The position numbers and the translations under genes are program-made. From Arachis hypogaea (lineage: Eukaryota; Streptophyta; Magnoliopsida; Fabales; Fabaceae), in assembly GCF_003086295.3 (NCBI RefSeq), contig NC_092039.1, positions 95,996,561 to 96,060,560 of the forward strand: a stretch of DNA of 64,000 nt, written 5' to 3'. The notes below the pieces were generated by a model that made no database searches, had not been told where the DNA came from, and was given only the letters and a program-made list of their open reading frames with translations. The first letter of the stretch is position 1. The number at the start of each line of letters is the position of its first letter. Of this stretch, positions 46,192 to 56,276 are shown in pieces.

Positions 46192-48528
46192 ATGAGCAGG
46201 AGCAAAGACAAAGGCATTCTTGTTGAGGCTGATCCTGAACCTGAAAGGACCTTGAAGAGAAAGCTAAGAGAAACCAAAGCACAACTCTCTTTAGAGCACC
46301 TGAACGAACTCTTCAAGGAGGAAGAACAAATGGCAGCCGAAAACAATAACAATGCCAACAATGCAAGGAAGGTGCTGGGTGACTTCACTGCACCTACTCC
46401 CAATTTCTATGGGAGAAGCATCTCTATCCCTGCCATTGGAGCAAACAACTTTGAGCTTAAGCCTCAATTAGTTTCTCTAATGCAATAGAATTGCAAGTTC
46501 CATGGACTTCCATTGGAAGATCCTCATCAGTTTTTAGCTGAGTTCTTGCAAATCTGTGACACTGTCAAGACTAATGGGGTTGACCCTGAGGTCTACAGAC
46601 TTATGCTATTCCCTTTTGCTGTAAGAGACAGAGCTAGAACATGGTTGGACTCTCAACCTAAAGAAAGCCTGGACTCTTGGGAAAAGCTAGTCAATGCCTT
46701 CTTGGCAAAGTTCTTTCCACCTCAAAAATTGAGTAAGCTTAGAGTGGAAGTCCAAACCTTCAGACAGAAGGAAGGAGAATCCCTCTATGAAGCTTGGGAA
46801 AGATACAAACAATTAATCAGAAAGTGTCCCACTGACATGCTTTCTGAATGGAGCATCATAGGTATTTTCTATGATGGTCTCTCTGAACTGTCCAAAATGT
46901 CCTTGGATAGCTCTTCTGGAGGATCTCTTCATCTGAAGAAGACGCCTGCAGAAGCTCAAGAACTGATTGAAATGGTTGCAAATAACCAATTCATGTACAC
47001 TTCTGAAAGAAATCCTGTGAACAATGGGACTAGTCAGAAGAAAGGAGTTCTTGAGATTGATACTCTGAATGCCATATTGGCTCAGAACAAAATATTGACT
47101 CAACAAGTCAATATGATTTCTCAAAGTCTGTCTGGAATGCAAAATGCACCAAGCAGTACTAAGGAAGCTTCATCTGGGGAAGAAGCTTATGATCCTGAGA
47201 ACCCTTCAATAGAAGAGGTGAATTACATGGGAGAACCCTATGGAAACACCTATAATCCTTCATGGAGGAATCATCCAAATCTTTCATGGAAGGATCAACA
47301 GAGACCTCAACAAGGTTTCAATAACAATAATGGTGGAAGAAACAGGTTTAATAGCAAGCCTTTTCCATCATCTTCTCAGCAACAGACAGAGAGCTCTAAG
47401 CAGAATACCTCTGACTTAGCTACTATGGTCTCTGATCTGATCAAAACCACTCAAAGTTTCATGACTGAAACAAGGTCCTCCATCAGAAATTTGGAAGGAC
47501 AAGTGGGTCAGCTGAGCAAGAAAATTACTGAACTCCCTCCAAGTACTCTCCCAAGCAATACAGAAGAAAATCCAAAAGGAGAGTGCAAGGCCATCAACAT
47601 GGCCGAATTTTGGGAGGAAGAAGAGGCAGTGAACGCCACTGAGGAAGGCCTCACTGGGCGTCCACTGGCCTCCAATGAGTTTCCCAATGAGGAACCATGG
47701 GAATCTGAGGCTCAAAATGAGACCATAGAAATTCCATTGGACTTACTTCTGCCATTCATGAGCTCTGATGAGTATTCTTCCTCTGAAGAGGATGAGTATG
47801 TCACTGAGGAGCAAGTTGCTAAATACCTTGGAGCAATCATGAAGCTAAATGACAAGTTATTTGGAAATGAGACTTGGGAGGATGAATCCCCTTTGCTCAC
47901 CAAAGAACTGGATGACTTGTCTAGGCAGAAACTACCTCAAAAGAGGCAAGATCCTGGGAAGTTTTCAATACCTTGTACCATAGGCACCATGACCTTCAAG
48001 AAGGCCTTGTGTGACTTAGGGTCAAGTGTAAACCTCATGCCCCTCTCTGTAATGGAGAAATTAGGGATCTTTGAGGTGCAAGCTGCAAAAATCTCACTAG
48101 AGATGGCGGACAACTCAAGAAAACAAGCCCATGGACTTGTAGAGGATGTTCTGGTTAAAGTTGAAGACCATTACATCCCTACTGATTTCATAGTCCTAGA
48201 GACTGGGAAGAGCATGGATGAATCCGTCATCCTTGGCAGACCCTTCCTAGTCACAGCAAAGGCTGTGATTGATGTTGATAGAGGAGAGTTGATCATTCAA
48301 GTGAATGAAGAATCCTTGGTGTTTAAGGCCCAAGGATATCCCTCTGTCATCATGGAGAGGAAGCATGAAGAGCTTCTCTCAAAACAGAGCCAAACAGAGC
48401 TCCCACAGTCAAACTCTAAGTTTGGTGTTGGGAGGCCACAACCAAACTCTAAGTTTGGTGTTGAACCCCCACATTCAAACTCTAAGTTTGGTGTTGGGAG
48501 GTTCCAACACGGTTCTGAGCATTTCTGA
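46192..48528 (+). pseudogene. Gag-protease gene of element D, one in-frame stop
   Basis: Starts MSRSKDKGILVEADPEPE at 46192, with a charged N-terminus ending in MAAENNNN. TAG at 46486-46488 falls where A has Gln; the rest is open for 671 codons. Gag core: FAVRDRARTWLDSQP, LAKFFPPQKLSKLRVEVQTF, GESLYEAWERYKQL. Linker rich in Asn/Gly/Ser/Gln, then an acidic stretch. Protease: ALCDLGSSVNLMPLSV and VILGRPFLVTAKAVIDV. The C-terminus has three NSKFGV repeats. Full-length product would need readthrough; otherwise a truncated or internally started protein results. Confidence 0.9.
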
Positions 48529-48563
48529 GGCTCCATGAGAGTCCTCTGTCAAGCTAGTGACAA

Positions 48564-48590
48564 TAAAGAAGCGCTTGTTGGGAGGCAACA
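48564..48590 (+). promoter_or_regulatory. Conserved post-polyprotein motif, element D
   Basis: AAAGAAGCGCTTGTTGGGAG then GCAACA, 36 nt after the gag-protease stop. Confidence 0.7.
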
Positions 48591-48724
48591 CAATGTTTTA
48601 TATTTAATTATTTTCTTTTGTTATTTTATCTCTTTTGTAGGTTGATGATCATGAGAAGTCACAAAATTAATTGAAAAAGCAAAAACAGAATGAAAAACAG
48701 GAAGAAAAACAGCACACCCTGGAG

Positions 48725-48910
48725 GAAGATGCTGCTGGCGTTTAAACGCCAGTAAGCCTAGCAGTTGGGCGTTTAACGCCCAGTCTGGCACCATTCTGGG
48801 CATTTAACGCCAGAAAGGGGCACCAGACTGGCGTTAAACGCCAGGAAAGGGCAAGAACCTGGCGTTAAACGCCAGGAATGGGCACCAGCCCGGCGTTTAA
48901 CGCCAGAATT
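48725..48910. repeat. Palindrome block, element D internal
   Basis: CTGGCGTTTAAACGCCAG, GGGCGTTTAACGCCCAG, CTGGCGTTAAACGCCAG and others, at the same relative place as the blocks in A, B and C. Confidence 0.93.
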
Positions 48911-49196
48911 GGCTCAAAACGTGAATTTTGATGCCATTTGGTGCAGGGATGACTTTTCCTTGACACCACAGGATCTGTGGACCCCACAGGATCCCACCAC
49001 CACTCTCTCTCTTCTTCCCCCATTCACCAATCACCTCAACACCTCTTCCCCAAAAACCCTTCACCTATCAAATCCCATCTTTCTCTTCACCACTCACATC
49101 CATCCTTCATAAATCCCCACCAACCTCACCCTTCAAATTCAAACCACTTTCCCTCCCAAACCCACCCATAATGGCCGAACCATTCCCCCCTCTCTC

Positions 49197-49205
49197 CTAT
49201 ATATA
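49197..49205 (+). promoter_or_regulatory. Internal TATA box upstream of the ORF in D
   Basis: TATATATA after a C/T-rich patch, about 120 nt before the hairpin and 195 nt before the ORF. It matches the site in A. Confidence 0.5.
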
Positions 49206-49324
49206 CCCTTCTTCAACCCTTCATTTTCACACAACCTAAACACCACTTCTCCCCTTCTTTGGCCGAACACACCACCATCTCCCTCTTCCTCATTTCTTCT
49301 TCTTCTACTCTCTTCTTTCTTCTT

Positions 49325-49342
49325 TTGCTCGAGGACGAGCAA
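49325..49342 (+). promoter_or_regulatory. Hairpin before plant-transposon ORF of D
   Basis: TTGCTCG-AGGA-CGAGCAA, 4 nt, TTTAAGTTTGGTGTGG. Compared with the 3' hairpin the closing pair is C-G for T-A plus the matching change on the other arm. Confidence 0.85.
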
Positions 49343-49397
49343 ACATTTTAAGTTTGGTGTGGTAAAAGCGTTGCTTTTTCGTTTTTCCATAACCATT

Positions 49398-50522
49398 ATG
49401 GCATCCAAGGCCGGAGAAACCTCTAGAAAGAGGAAAGGGAAGGCAAAAGCTTCCACCTCCGAGTCATGGGAGATGGATAGGTTCATCTCAAGGGTGCATC
49501 AAGACCACTTCTATGAAGTTGTGGCCTTGAAGAAGGTGATCCCCGAGGTCCCCTTTTCACTCAAAAAGGGTGAATATCCGGAGATCCGACGTGAGATCCG
49601 AAGAAGAGGTTGGGAAGTTCTTACCAACCCCATTCAACAAGTCGGAATCTTGATGGTTCAAGAGTTCTATGCCAATGCATGGATCACCAAGAACCATGAC
49701 CAAAGTGTGAATCCGAATCCAAAGAATTATCTTACTATGGTTCGGGGGAAATACTTGGATTTTAGTCCGGAAAGTATGAGGGTGGCGTTCAACTTGCCTA
49801 TGATGCAAGGAGATGAGCATCCTTACACTAGAAGGGTCAACTTTGATCAAAGGTTGGACCAAGTCCTCACAGTCATATGTGAAGAGGGCGCCCAATGGAA
49901 GCAAGATTCAAGGGGAAAGCCGGTCCAATTGAGAAGGCATGACCTCAAGCCCGTGGCTAGAGGATGGTTAGAGTTCATACAACGCTCAATCATTCCCACT
50001 AGCAACCGGTCCGAAGTTACCATAGACCGGGCTATCATGATCCATAGCATCATGATTGGAGAAGAAATAGAGGTTCATGAGGTTATAGCCCAAGAACTCT
50101 ATAAGGTGGCGGACAAGTCCTCTACCTTGGCAAGGTTAGCCTTTCCTCATCTCATTTGTCACCTCTGTTATTCAGTGGGAGTTGACATAGAGGGAGACAC
50201 CCCCATTGAGGAGGACAAGCCCATCACTAAGAAGAGGATGGAGCACACAAGAGATCCCACTCATCATGAGATCCCTGAGATTCCTCAAGGGATGCACTTT
50301 CCTCCACAAAACTATTGGGAGCAACTAAACACCTCCCTAGGAGAATTGAGTTCCAACATGGGACAACTAAGGGTGGAGCATCAAGAACACTCCATCATCC
50401 TTCATGAGATTAGAGAAGATCAAAGAATCATGAGGGAGGAGCAACAAAGACAAGGAAGAGACATTGAGGAGCTCAAGCACTCCATAGGATCTTCAAGAGC
50501 AAGGAAGAGCCGCCATCACTAA
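49398..50522 (+). CDS. Plant-transposon ORF (post-pol) of element D
   Basis: MASKAGETSRKRKGKAKAST onward, 374 codons, open throughout. It is a homologue of the ORFs in A and C, e.g. YPEIRREIRRRGWEVLTNP, MVQEFYANAWITKN, MVRGKYLDFSPESMRVAF, RGWLEFIQRSIIPTSN, HLICHLCYSVG, then a charged coiled-coil end (EHSIILHEIREDQRIMREEQ). Its conservation in an element that has lost polymerase genes hints that it matters in cis or for packaging, but function is unknown. The ATG at 49398 is chosen because it matches A and C. Confidence 0.87.
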   Translation: MASKAGETSRKRKGKAKASTSESWEMDRFISRVHQDHFYEVVALKKVIPEVPFSLKKGEYPEIRREIRRRGWEVLTNPIQQVGILMVQEFYANAWITKNHDQSVNPNPKNYLTMVRGKYLDFSPESMRVAFNLPMMQGDEHPYTRRVNFDQRLDQVLTVICEEGAQWKQDSRGKPVQLRRHDLKPVARGWLEFIQRSIIPTSNRSEVTIDRAIMIHSIMIGEEIEVHEVIAQELYKVADKSSTLARLAFPHLICHLCYSVGVDIEGDTPIEEDKPITKKRMEHTRDPTHHEIPEIPQGMHFPPQNYWEQLNTSLGELSSNMGQLRVEHQEHSIILHEIREDQRIMREEQQRQGRDIEELKHSIGSSRARKSRHH

Positions 50523-51382
50523 GGTGGACCCGTTCCTTGATTTCCTTGTTCTTTATTCTTCTGTTTTTCGAATTTTATGCTTATGTTTATCCATGTTTGT
50601 GTCTTGTGATCATTAGTGTCTTAGTGTCTATGCCTTAAAAGTTATGAATGTCCTATGAATCCATCACCTTTCTTAAATAAAAATGTGTTTAATTGAAAAA
50701 GGAAGAATTGCATGAATTTTGAATTTTATAACAGTTTAATTATTTTGATGTGGTGGCAATATTTTTGTTCTCTGAATGTATGCTTAAACAGTGCATATGT
50801 ATCTTGAATTTGTGGTTCATGAATGTTGGCTCTTGAAAGAATGATGAAAAAGGAGACATGTTACTGAGGATCTGAAAAATCATTAAAATGATTCTTGAAG
50901 CAAGAAAAAGCTATTCAAAAAAAAAATTTCGAAAAAAAAAAACGAAAAAAAAAGAGAGAAAAGAGAAATAAAGAGTTGTGATCCAAGGCAATTAAGAGTG
51001 TGCTTAAGAACCCTGGACACCTCTGATTGGGGACTTTAGCAAAGCTAAGTCACAATCTGAAAAGGTTCACCCAATTATGTGTATGTGGCATGTATGTATC
51101 CGGTGGTAATACTGGAAGACAGAGTGCTTTGGGCCACAGCCAAGACTCAATAAGTAGCTATGTTCAAGAATCATCATACTTTACTAAGAGAATCAGTAAC
51201 ACTATCTGGATTCTAGTTCCTAGAGAAGCCAACCATTCTGAATTTCAAAGGATAGAGTGAGATGCCAAAACTATTCAGAGGCAAAAAGTTAAAAGCCCCG
51301 CTCATCTAATTAATACTGATCTTCACAGATGTTTTTGGAATTCATTGCATATTCTCTTCTTTTTATCTTGTTTGATTTTTAG
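50523..51382 (+). other. Element D 3' untranslated region
   Basis: Noncoding, colinear with the region after the ORF in A and C. Contains a poly-A-rich run at about 50920-50965. Confidence 0.8.
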
Positions 51383-51400
51383 TTGCTTGGGGACAAGCAA
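51383..51400 (+). promoter_or_regulatory. Hairpin before 3' LTR of D
   Basis: TTGCTTG-GGGA-CAAGCAA, 3 nt, TTTAAGTTTGGTGTTG, LTR. Confidence 0.88.
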
Positions 51401-51419
51401 CAATTTAAGTTTGGTGTTG

Positions 51420-53147
51420 TGATGAGCGGATAATTTGTATACTTTTTGGCATTGTTTTTAGTATGTTTTTGTTATGATCTAGTTAGTTTTTAGTATATTT
51501 TTATTAGTTTTTAGTTAAAATTCACTTTTCTGGACTTTACTATGAGTCTGTGTGTTTTTCTGTGATTTCAGGTATTTTCTGGCTGAAATTGAGGGACCTG
51601 AGCAAAAATCTGATTCAGAGACCAAAAAGGACTGCAGATGCTGTTGGATTCTGACCTCCCTGCACTCGAAGTGGATTTTCTGGAGCTACAGAAGCCCAAT
51701 TGGCGCGCTCTCAACGGCGTTGGAAAGTAGACATCTTGGGCTTTCCAGCAATATATGATAGTCCATACTTTGCCCAAGATTTGATGGCCCAAACCGGCGT
51801 TCAAAGTCACCTCAAGAAATCCCAGCGTTAAACGCTGGAACTGGCACCCAAATGGGAGTTAAACGCCCAAACTGGCACTAAAGCTGGCGTTTAACTCCAA
51901 GAGGAGTCTCTGCACGAAATTTGCTTCATTGCTCAGCCCAAGCACACACCAAGTGGGCCCGGAAGTGGATTTTTATGTGATTTACTCATTTCTATACACC
52001 TTAGGTTACTAGCTCTTATAAGTAGGACCTTTTACTATTGTATTAGAGACTTTGGTAGCTATCTTCATTTTGTATGCTATCTTAGATCATTGGGAGGCTG
52101 GCCATTCGGCCATGCCTAGACCTCATGCTTATGTATTTTCAACGGTGGAGATTCTACACACCATAGATTAAGGTGTGGAGCTCTGCTGTACCTCGAGTGT
52201 TAATGCAATTACTATTGTTCTTCCATTCAATTCCGCTTGTTCTTTGTCCAAGATATCATTTGTTCTTCAACTTGATGAAGGTGATGATTGTCACGAATCA
52301 TCACCATTCTCACCCATGAACAAAGTGACTGACAACCACTCTTGTTCTACAAGCAACTAAGGCCATAGTGAATATCTCTTGGATTCCTGATTGCACGATG
52401 CATGGTTGATCGCCTGACAACCGAGTGCTCGCCTGACAAACGAGCCAACCATTCCGTGAGATCAGAGTCTTCGTGGTATAGGCGAGAACTGATGGCAGCA
52501 TTCAAGAGAATCCGGAAGGTCTAACCTTGTCTGTGGTATTCTGAGTAGGATTCAATGACTGAATGACTGTGACGTGCTTCAAACTCCTGAGGGCGGGGCG
52601 TTAGTGATAGACGCAAAAGAATCACTGGATTCTATTCCGGCCTGATTGAGAACCGACAGATGAATTCCGCTATGCTGTGATAGAGCATATGCAATCGCTT
52701 TCACTGAGAGGATGGGAGGTAGCCACTGACAACGGTGAAACCCTTGCTTAAGCTTGCCATGGAAAGGAGTAAGAAGGATTGGATGAAGACAGTAGGAAAG
52801 CAGAGAGACGGAAGGGAAGGCATCTTCATGCGCTTATCTGAAGTTCCTACCAATGAATTACATAAGTATCTCTATCTTTACCTTTGTGTTATTTTCGTTC
52901 ATCACCATTACTACTTGAGTTTGCCTGATTAAGATTTACAAGATGACCATAGCTTGCTTCAATACTAACAATCTCCGTGGGATCGACCCTTACTCGCGTA
53001 AGGTTTATTACTTGGACGACCCAGTGCACTTGCTGGTTAGTTGTGCGAAGTTGTGTAATGCCATGGTATTGAGCTACCAAGTTTTTGGAGCCATTACTGG
53101 GGATTATGAGAGTTGTGAAAAAGTATTGTTCACAATTTCGCGCACCA
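51420..53147 (+). repeat. Element D 3' LTR
   Basis: 1728 bp, about 99 percent identical to the 5' LTR by eye. Confidence 0.95.
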
Positions 53148-53232
53148 ATATGCTACTCCCATATGCAGCTGTAATGGGGTTGGCATATGACCCCAGAGTC
53201 CTTTTGGACTGATCAATTCCACTTAGGTCCAT
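53148..53232 (-). pseudogene. Element C gag N-terminal fragment beyond D
   Basis: Minus strand from ATG at 53232: MDLSGIDQSKRTLGSYANP and a few more residues, then D. The frame runs on without a break into 42749 when D and one ATATG copy are ignored, so D hit an intact gag. Confidence 0.85.
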
Positions 53233-53780
53233 GATGGATAAAATATATATATATATATATATATATTTTTTGAATCAAACGAAAAAAAATAGAATAAAAC
53301 AATAAAATTAAAATAAAAATTCGAAAATGAAAAAGAAAACAAGATCAAAGCAAATTGAAAACTGAATCAATGAGTTAATTAGAAAGATTTTGAAAATAGC
53401 AATTAGAAAGATATGATTGAAAAACTTTTATGAAAAAGATTTGATTTTTGAAAAGAGGAAAGAGAAAAACACAAAAAGACACCAAACTTAAAATTTTTAG
53501 AAAATCAAACACACAGTTTTCGAATTTTTTTTAAGGGAAAAACACAAAGAGGACACCAAACTTAGAATTTTTATAAATCAAAAAGGGACTAAGAACATGC
53601 AAAAATCGAAAATTAAAAGAAAAACAAAAGCATGCAATTGACACCAAACTTAGAATATGAAACTAGACTCAACTAAAAGACTCTAAACCAACAAAAAAAA
53701 CAAAACAGTCCTAATCTAAGCAACAAGACAAGCCGTCAGTTGTCCAAACTCAACAATCCCCGGCAACGGCGCCAAAAACT
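53233..53780 (-). other. Element C leader and primer-binding site
   Basis: Primer site on the minus strand at about 53757-53774 (TGGCGCCGTTGCCGGGGA). An (AT)n run lies at 53240-53266. Three ACACCAAACTTA motifs occur (about 53480, 53555, 53641). Confidence 0.85.
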
Positions 53781-55270
53781 TGGTGCACGAAATTGCAATC
53801 ACACTTTTGCAACCTCGCACAACTAACCACGGAGCAAGGGTCGATCCCACGGAGATTGTCGGCTTGAAGCAAGCTATGGTTATCTTGTAAATCTTAGTCA
53901 GGATATCAGAAATTATCAGGATTGATTGTGAAAAGCAAAAGAACATGAAATGATTACTTGTTTTGCAGTAATGGAGAATAGGTTGAGGTTTTGGAGATGC
54001 TTCATCTTCTGAATCTCTGCTTTCCTACTGTCTTCTTCTTCAAACACGCAAGTCTCCTTCCATGGCAAGCTGTATGTAGGGTTTCACCGTTGTCAATGGC
54101 TACCTCCCATCCTCTCAGTGAAAACGATTGCATATGCTCTGTCACAGCACGCGGAATTCATCTGTCGGTTCTCGGTCAGGCCGGAATAGAATCCAGTGAT
54201 TCTTTTGCGTCTGTCACTAACGCCCCGCCTGCTAGGAGTTTGAAGCACGTCACAGTCATTCAATCATTGAATCCTACTCAGAATACCACAGACAAGGTTT
54301 AGACCTTCCGGATTCTCTTGAATGCCGCCATCAGTTCTAGCTTATACCACGAAGATTCCGATTAAAGAATCCAAGAGATAACTACTTAATCTAAGGTAGA
54401 ACGGAGGTGGTTGTCAGGCACACGTTCATAGTTGAGAATGATGATGATTGTCACGGATCATCACATTTATCCGGGTTGAGAACAAGTGTTATCTTAGAAT
54501 GGAAGCAAGCATGATTGAATGAGAAACAGTAGTAATTGCATTAATCCATCAAGACACAGCAGAGCTCCTCACCCCCAACCATGGGGTTTAGAGACTCATG
54601 CCGTGGAAGGTACACAAAGAAAGGTGTAAAGTGTCATGAGGTACAGATACAATGTCAAAAGCTCCTATTAATAGTAAACTAGTAGCCTAGGGTGTACAGA
54701 GATGAGTAAATGACTTAAAAATCCACTTCCGGGCCCACTTGGTGTGTGCTTGGGTTGAGCAATGAAGCATTTTCGTGTAGAGACCTTTTCTGGAGTTAAA
54801 CGCCAGCTTTCATGCCAGTTTGGGCGTTTAACTCCAAGTTTCATGCCAGTTCCAGCGTTTAACGCTGGAATTTCTGAGGCTGATTTGCCACGCCGGTTTG
54901 GGCCATCAGATCTTGGGCAAAGTATGGACTATCATATATTGCTGGAAAGCTCAGGATGTCTACTTTCCAACGCCGTTGAGAGCGCGCCAATTGGGCTTCT
55001 GTAGCTCCAGAAAATCCACTTCGAGTGCAGGGAGGTCAGAATCCAACAGCATCTGCAGTCCTTTTTGGTCTCGGAATCAGATTTTTGCTCAGGACCCTCA
55101 ATTTCAGCCAGAAAATACCTGAAATCACAGAAAAACACACAAACTCATAGTAAAGTCCAGAAAAGTGAATTTTAGTTAAAAACTAATAAAAATATACTAA
55201 AAACTAACTAGATTATACTAAAAACATACTAAAAACAATGTCAAAAAGCATACAAATTATCCGCTCATCA
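53781..55270 (-). repeat. Element C 5' LTR
   Basis: 1490 bp; lacks about 34 bp present in the 3' LTR near 33390-33425, otherwise nearly identical. Confidence 0.93.
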
Positions 55271-56276
55271 CTTACATACCCACATGGCCTTACCTTTCAT
55301 TATCCTTTGCAAACCAATTTGAGCCTATTTTACCCCTTTGTTCTTTACTTTAGCACATCATTAACTCTAAGCGAAAAACAATAATGTCCTTAATTTGAAT
55401 CCTTAGTTAGCTTAGACTAGTGAGAGTGCTCATAAATTAAGTGTGGGGAAAGTGGGTTTGGAAACAATTGGTTTGAGAATTGAGTATGTTAGAATTTTTT
55501 GAAAATATGAAAGAATGTTGAGAATATGTTCATGCATTCAATACTTTAATCATATGCATTGAGAAAAAAAAGAAAAAAAAAGAAAAATAAAGGAGAAAAA
55601 GAAAAGAAAAAGAGCAAATAATAAAAGGGGACAAAATGCCCCGAAGTAAGTGGTGAAAGCAATGCATATGAGTTGTACTTGAAATTAGAATGTATGAATA
55701 TGTGGAAAACATAGTTAATGGACAGTTATGTTTGTATTGTGATTACATGGATTGTCTAAAGTTAGGTGGAAAGTTTAAGTTAATTAAGGATTCAGATTTT
55801 AGTCCACTTGACCAAATACAATCCTACCTTGACCCTAACCCCATTACAACCCTTAAAATACCTCTTGATTTGTGTATTTGTGCATTAAATTTACGTTGAT
55901 TGTTATATGAAGAGCAAGCCTTAGAAAGCAAGGTTAGTAGAGAATTGAGAGATCGAACCTTAAACACCTGAGTGATTAGAGTGTATACACTACCAGTAAG
56001 GGTTCGATGCTCAATTCCTTGTTCCCTGCTTTCATAAGCTATTTTCTTCTTACAAGTCTATTTGTGCTTTATTTTTATGATTTGAATTAGTGAAATCCAG
56101 TTCATATTTGTTCTTGAAAGATTTGTTTATTTTTAATCAAGTAGGTAGAAACATTTTGCATGTAGTTGCATTTATATAGATAGGTTGAATTTCATACATT
56201 CTACCATTCCTCTTCATCTTTATAGCTTCTCTTGAGCTTAGCATGAGGACATGCTATTGTTTAAGTGTGGGGAGGT
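55271..56276 (+). other. Element E right internal arm
   Basis: Noncoding end of E after the C insertion. A-rich run at 55565-55620; ends in the hairpin and purine tract before the 3' LTR. No ORF is supported. Confidence 0.8.
56239..56256 (+). promoter_or_regulatory. Hairpin before 3' LTR of E
   Basis: TAGCATG-AGGA-CATGCTA, perfect 7-bp stem, 3 nt, TTTAAGTGTGGGGAGGT, LTR. Confidence 0.88.

Larger units (their letters stand above)
42750..53147 (+). mobile_element. Element D: complete non-autonomous Athila-type element nested in gag of C
   Basis: 10.4 kb, plus strand, equal-length LTRs (1728 bp) at 42750-44477 and 51420-53147; target duplication ATATG at 42745-42749 and 53148-53152. Order: primer site, leader, gag-protease, post-polyprotein motif, palindromes, TATA, hairpin, plant-transposon ORF, hairpin, 3' LTR. 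RT, RNase H and integrase are absent. I count about 17 LTR differences (about 1 percent). It is the innermost insertion and opposite in orientation to its host C. Confidence 0.95.
33347..55270 (-). mobile_element. Element C: near-complete autonomous Athila-type gypsy element nested in E, hosting D
   Basis: Minus strand; LTRs at 33347-34870 (3') and 53781-55270 (5'); target duplication CTTAC at 33342-33346 and 55271-55275. It carries gag, protease, RT, RNase H, integrase and the plant-transposon ORF. D interrupts gag, and one TAG breaks pol. The LTRs differ at about 12 positions plus one deletion, so it is young. The family's enzymes in this window are best seen here. Without D it is about 11.5 kb. 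Confidence 0.94.

Noticed and set aside
55970..56030. tRNA-like B-box (GGGTTCGATGC) in the E right arm
   Set aside because: No acceptor stem, D-arm or anticodon arm can be drawn around it.
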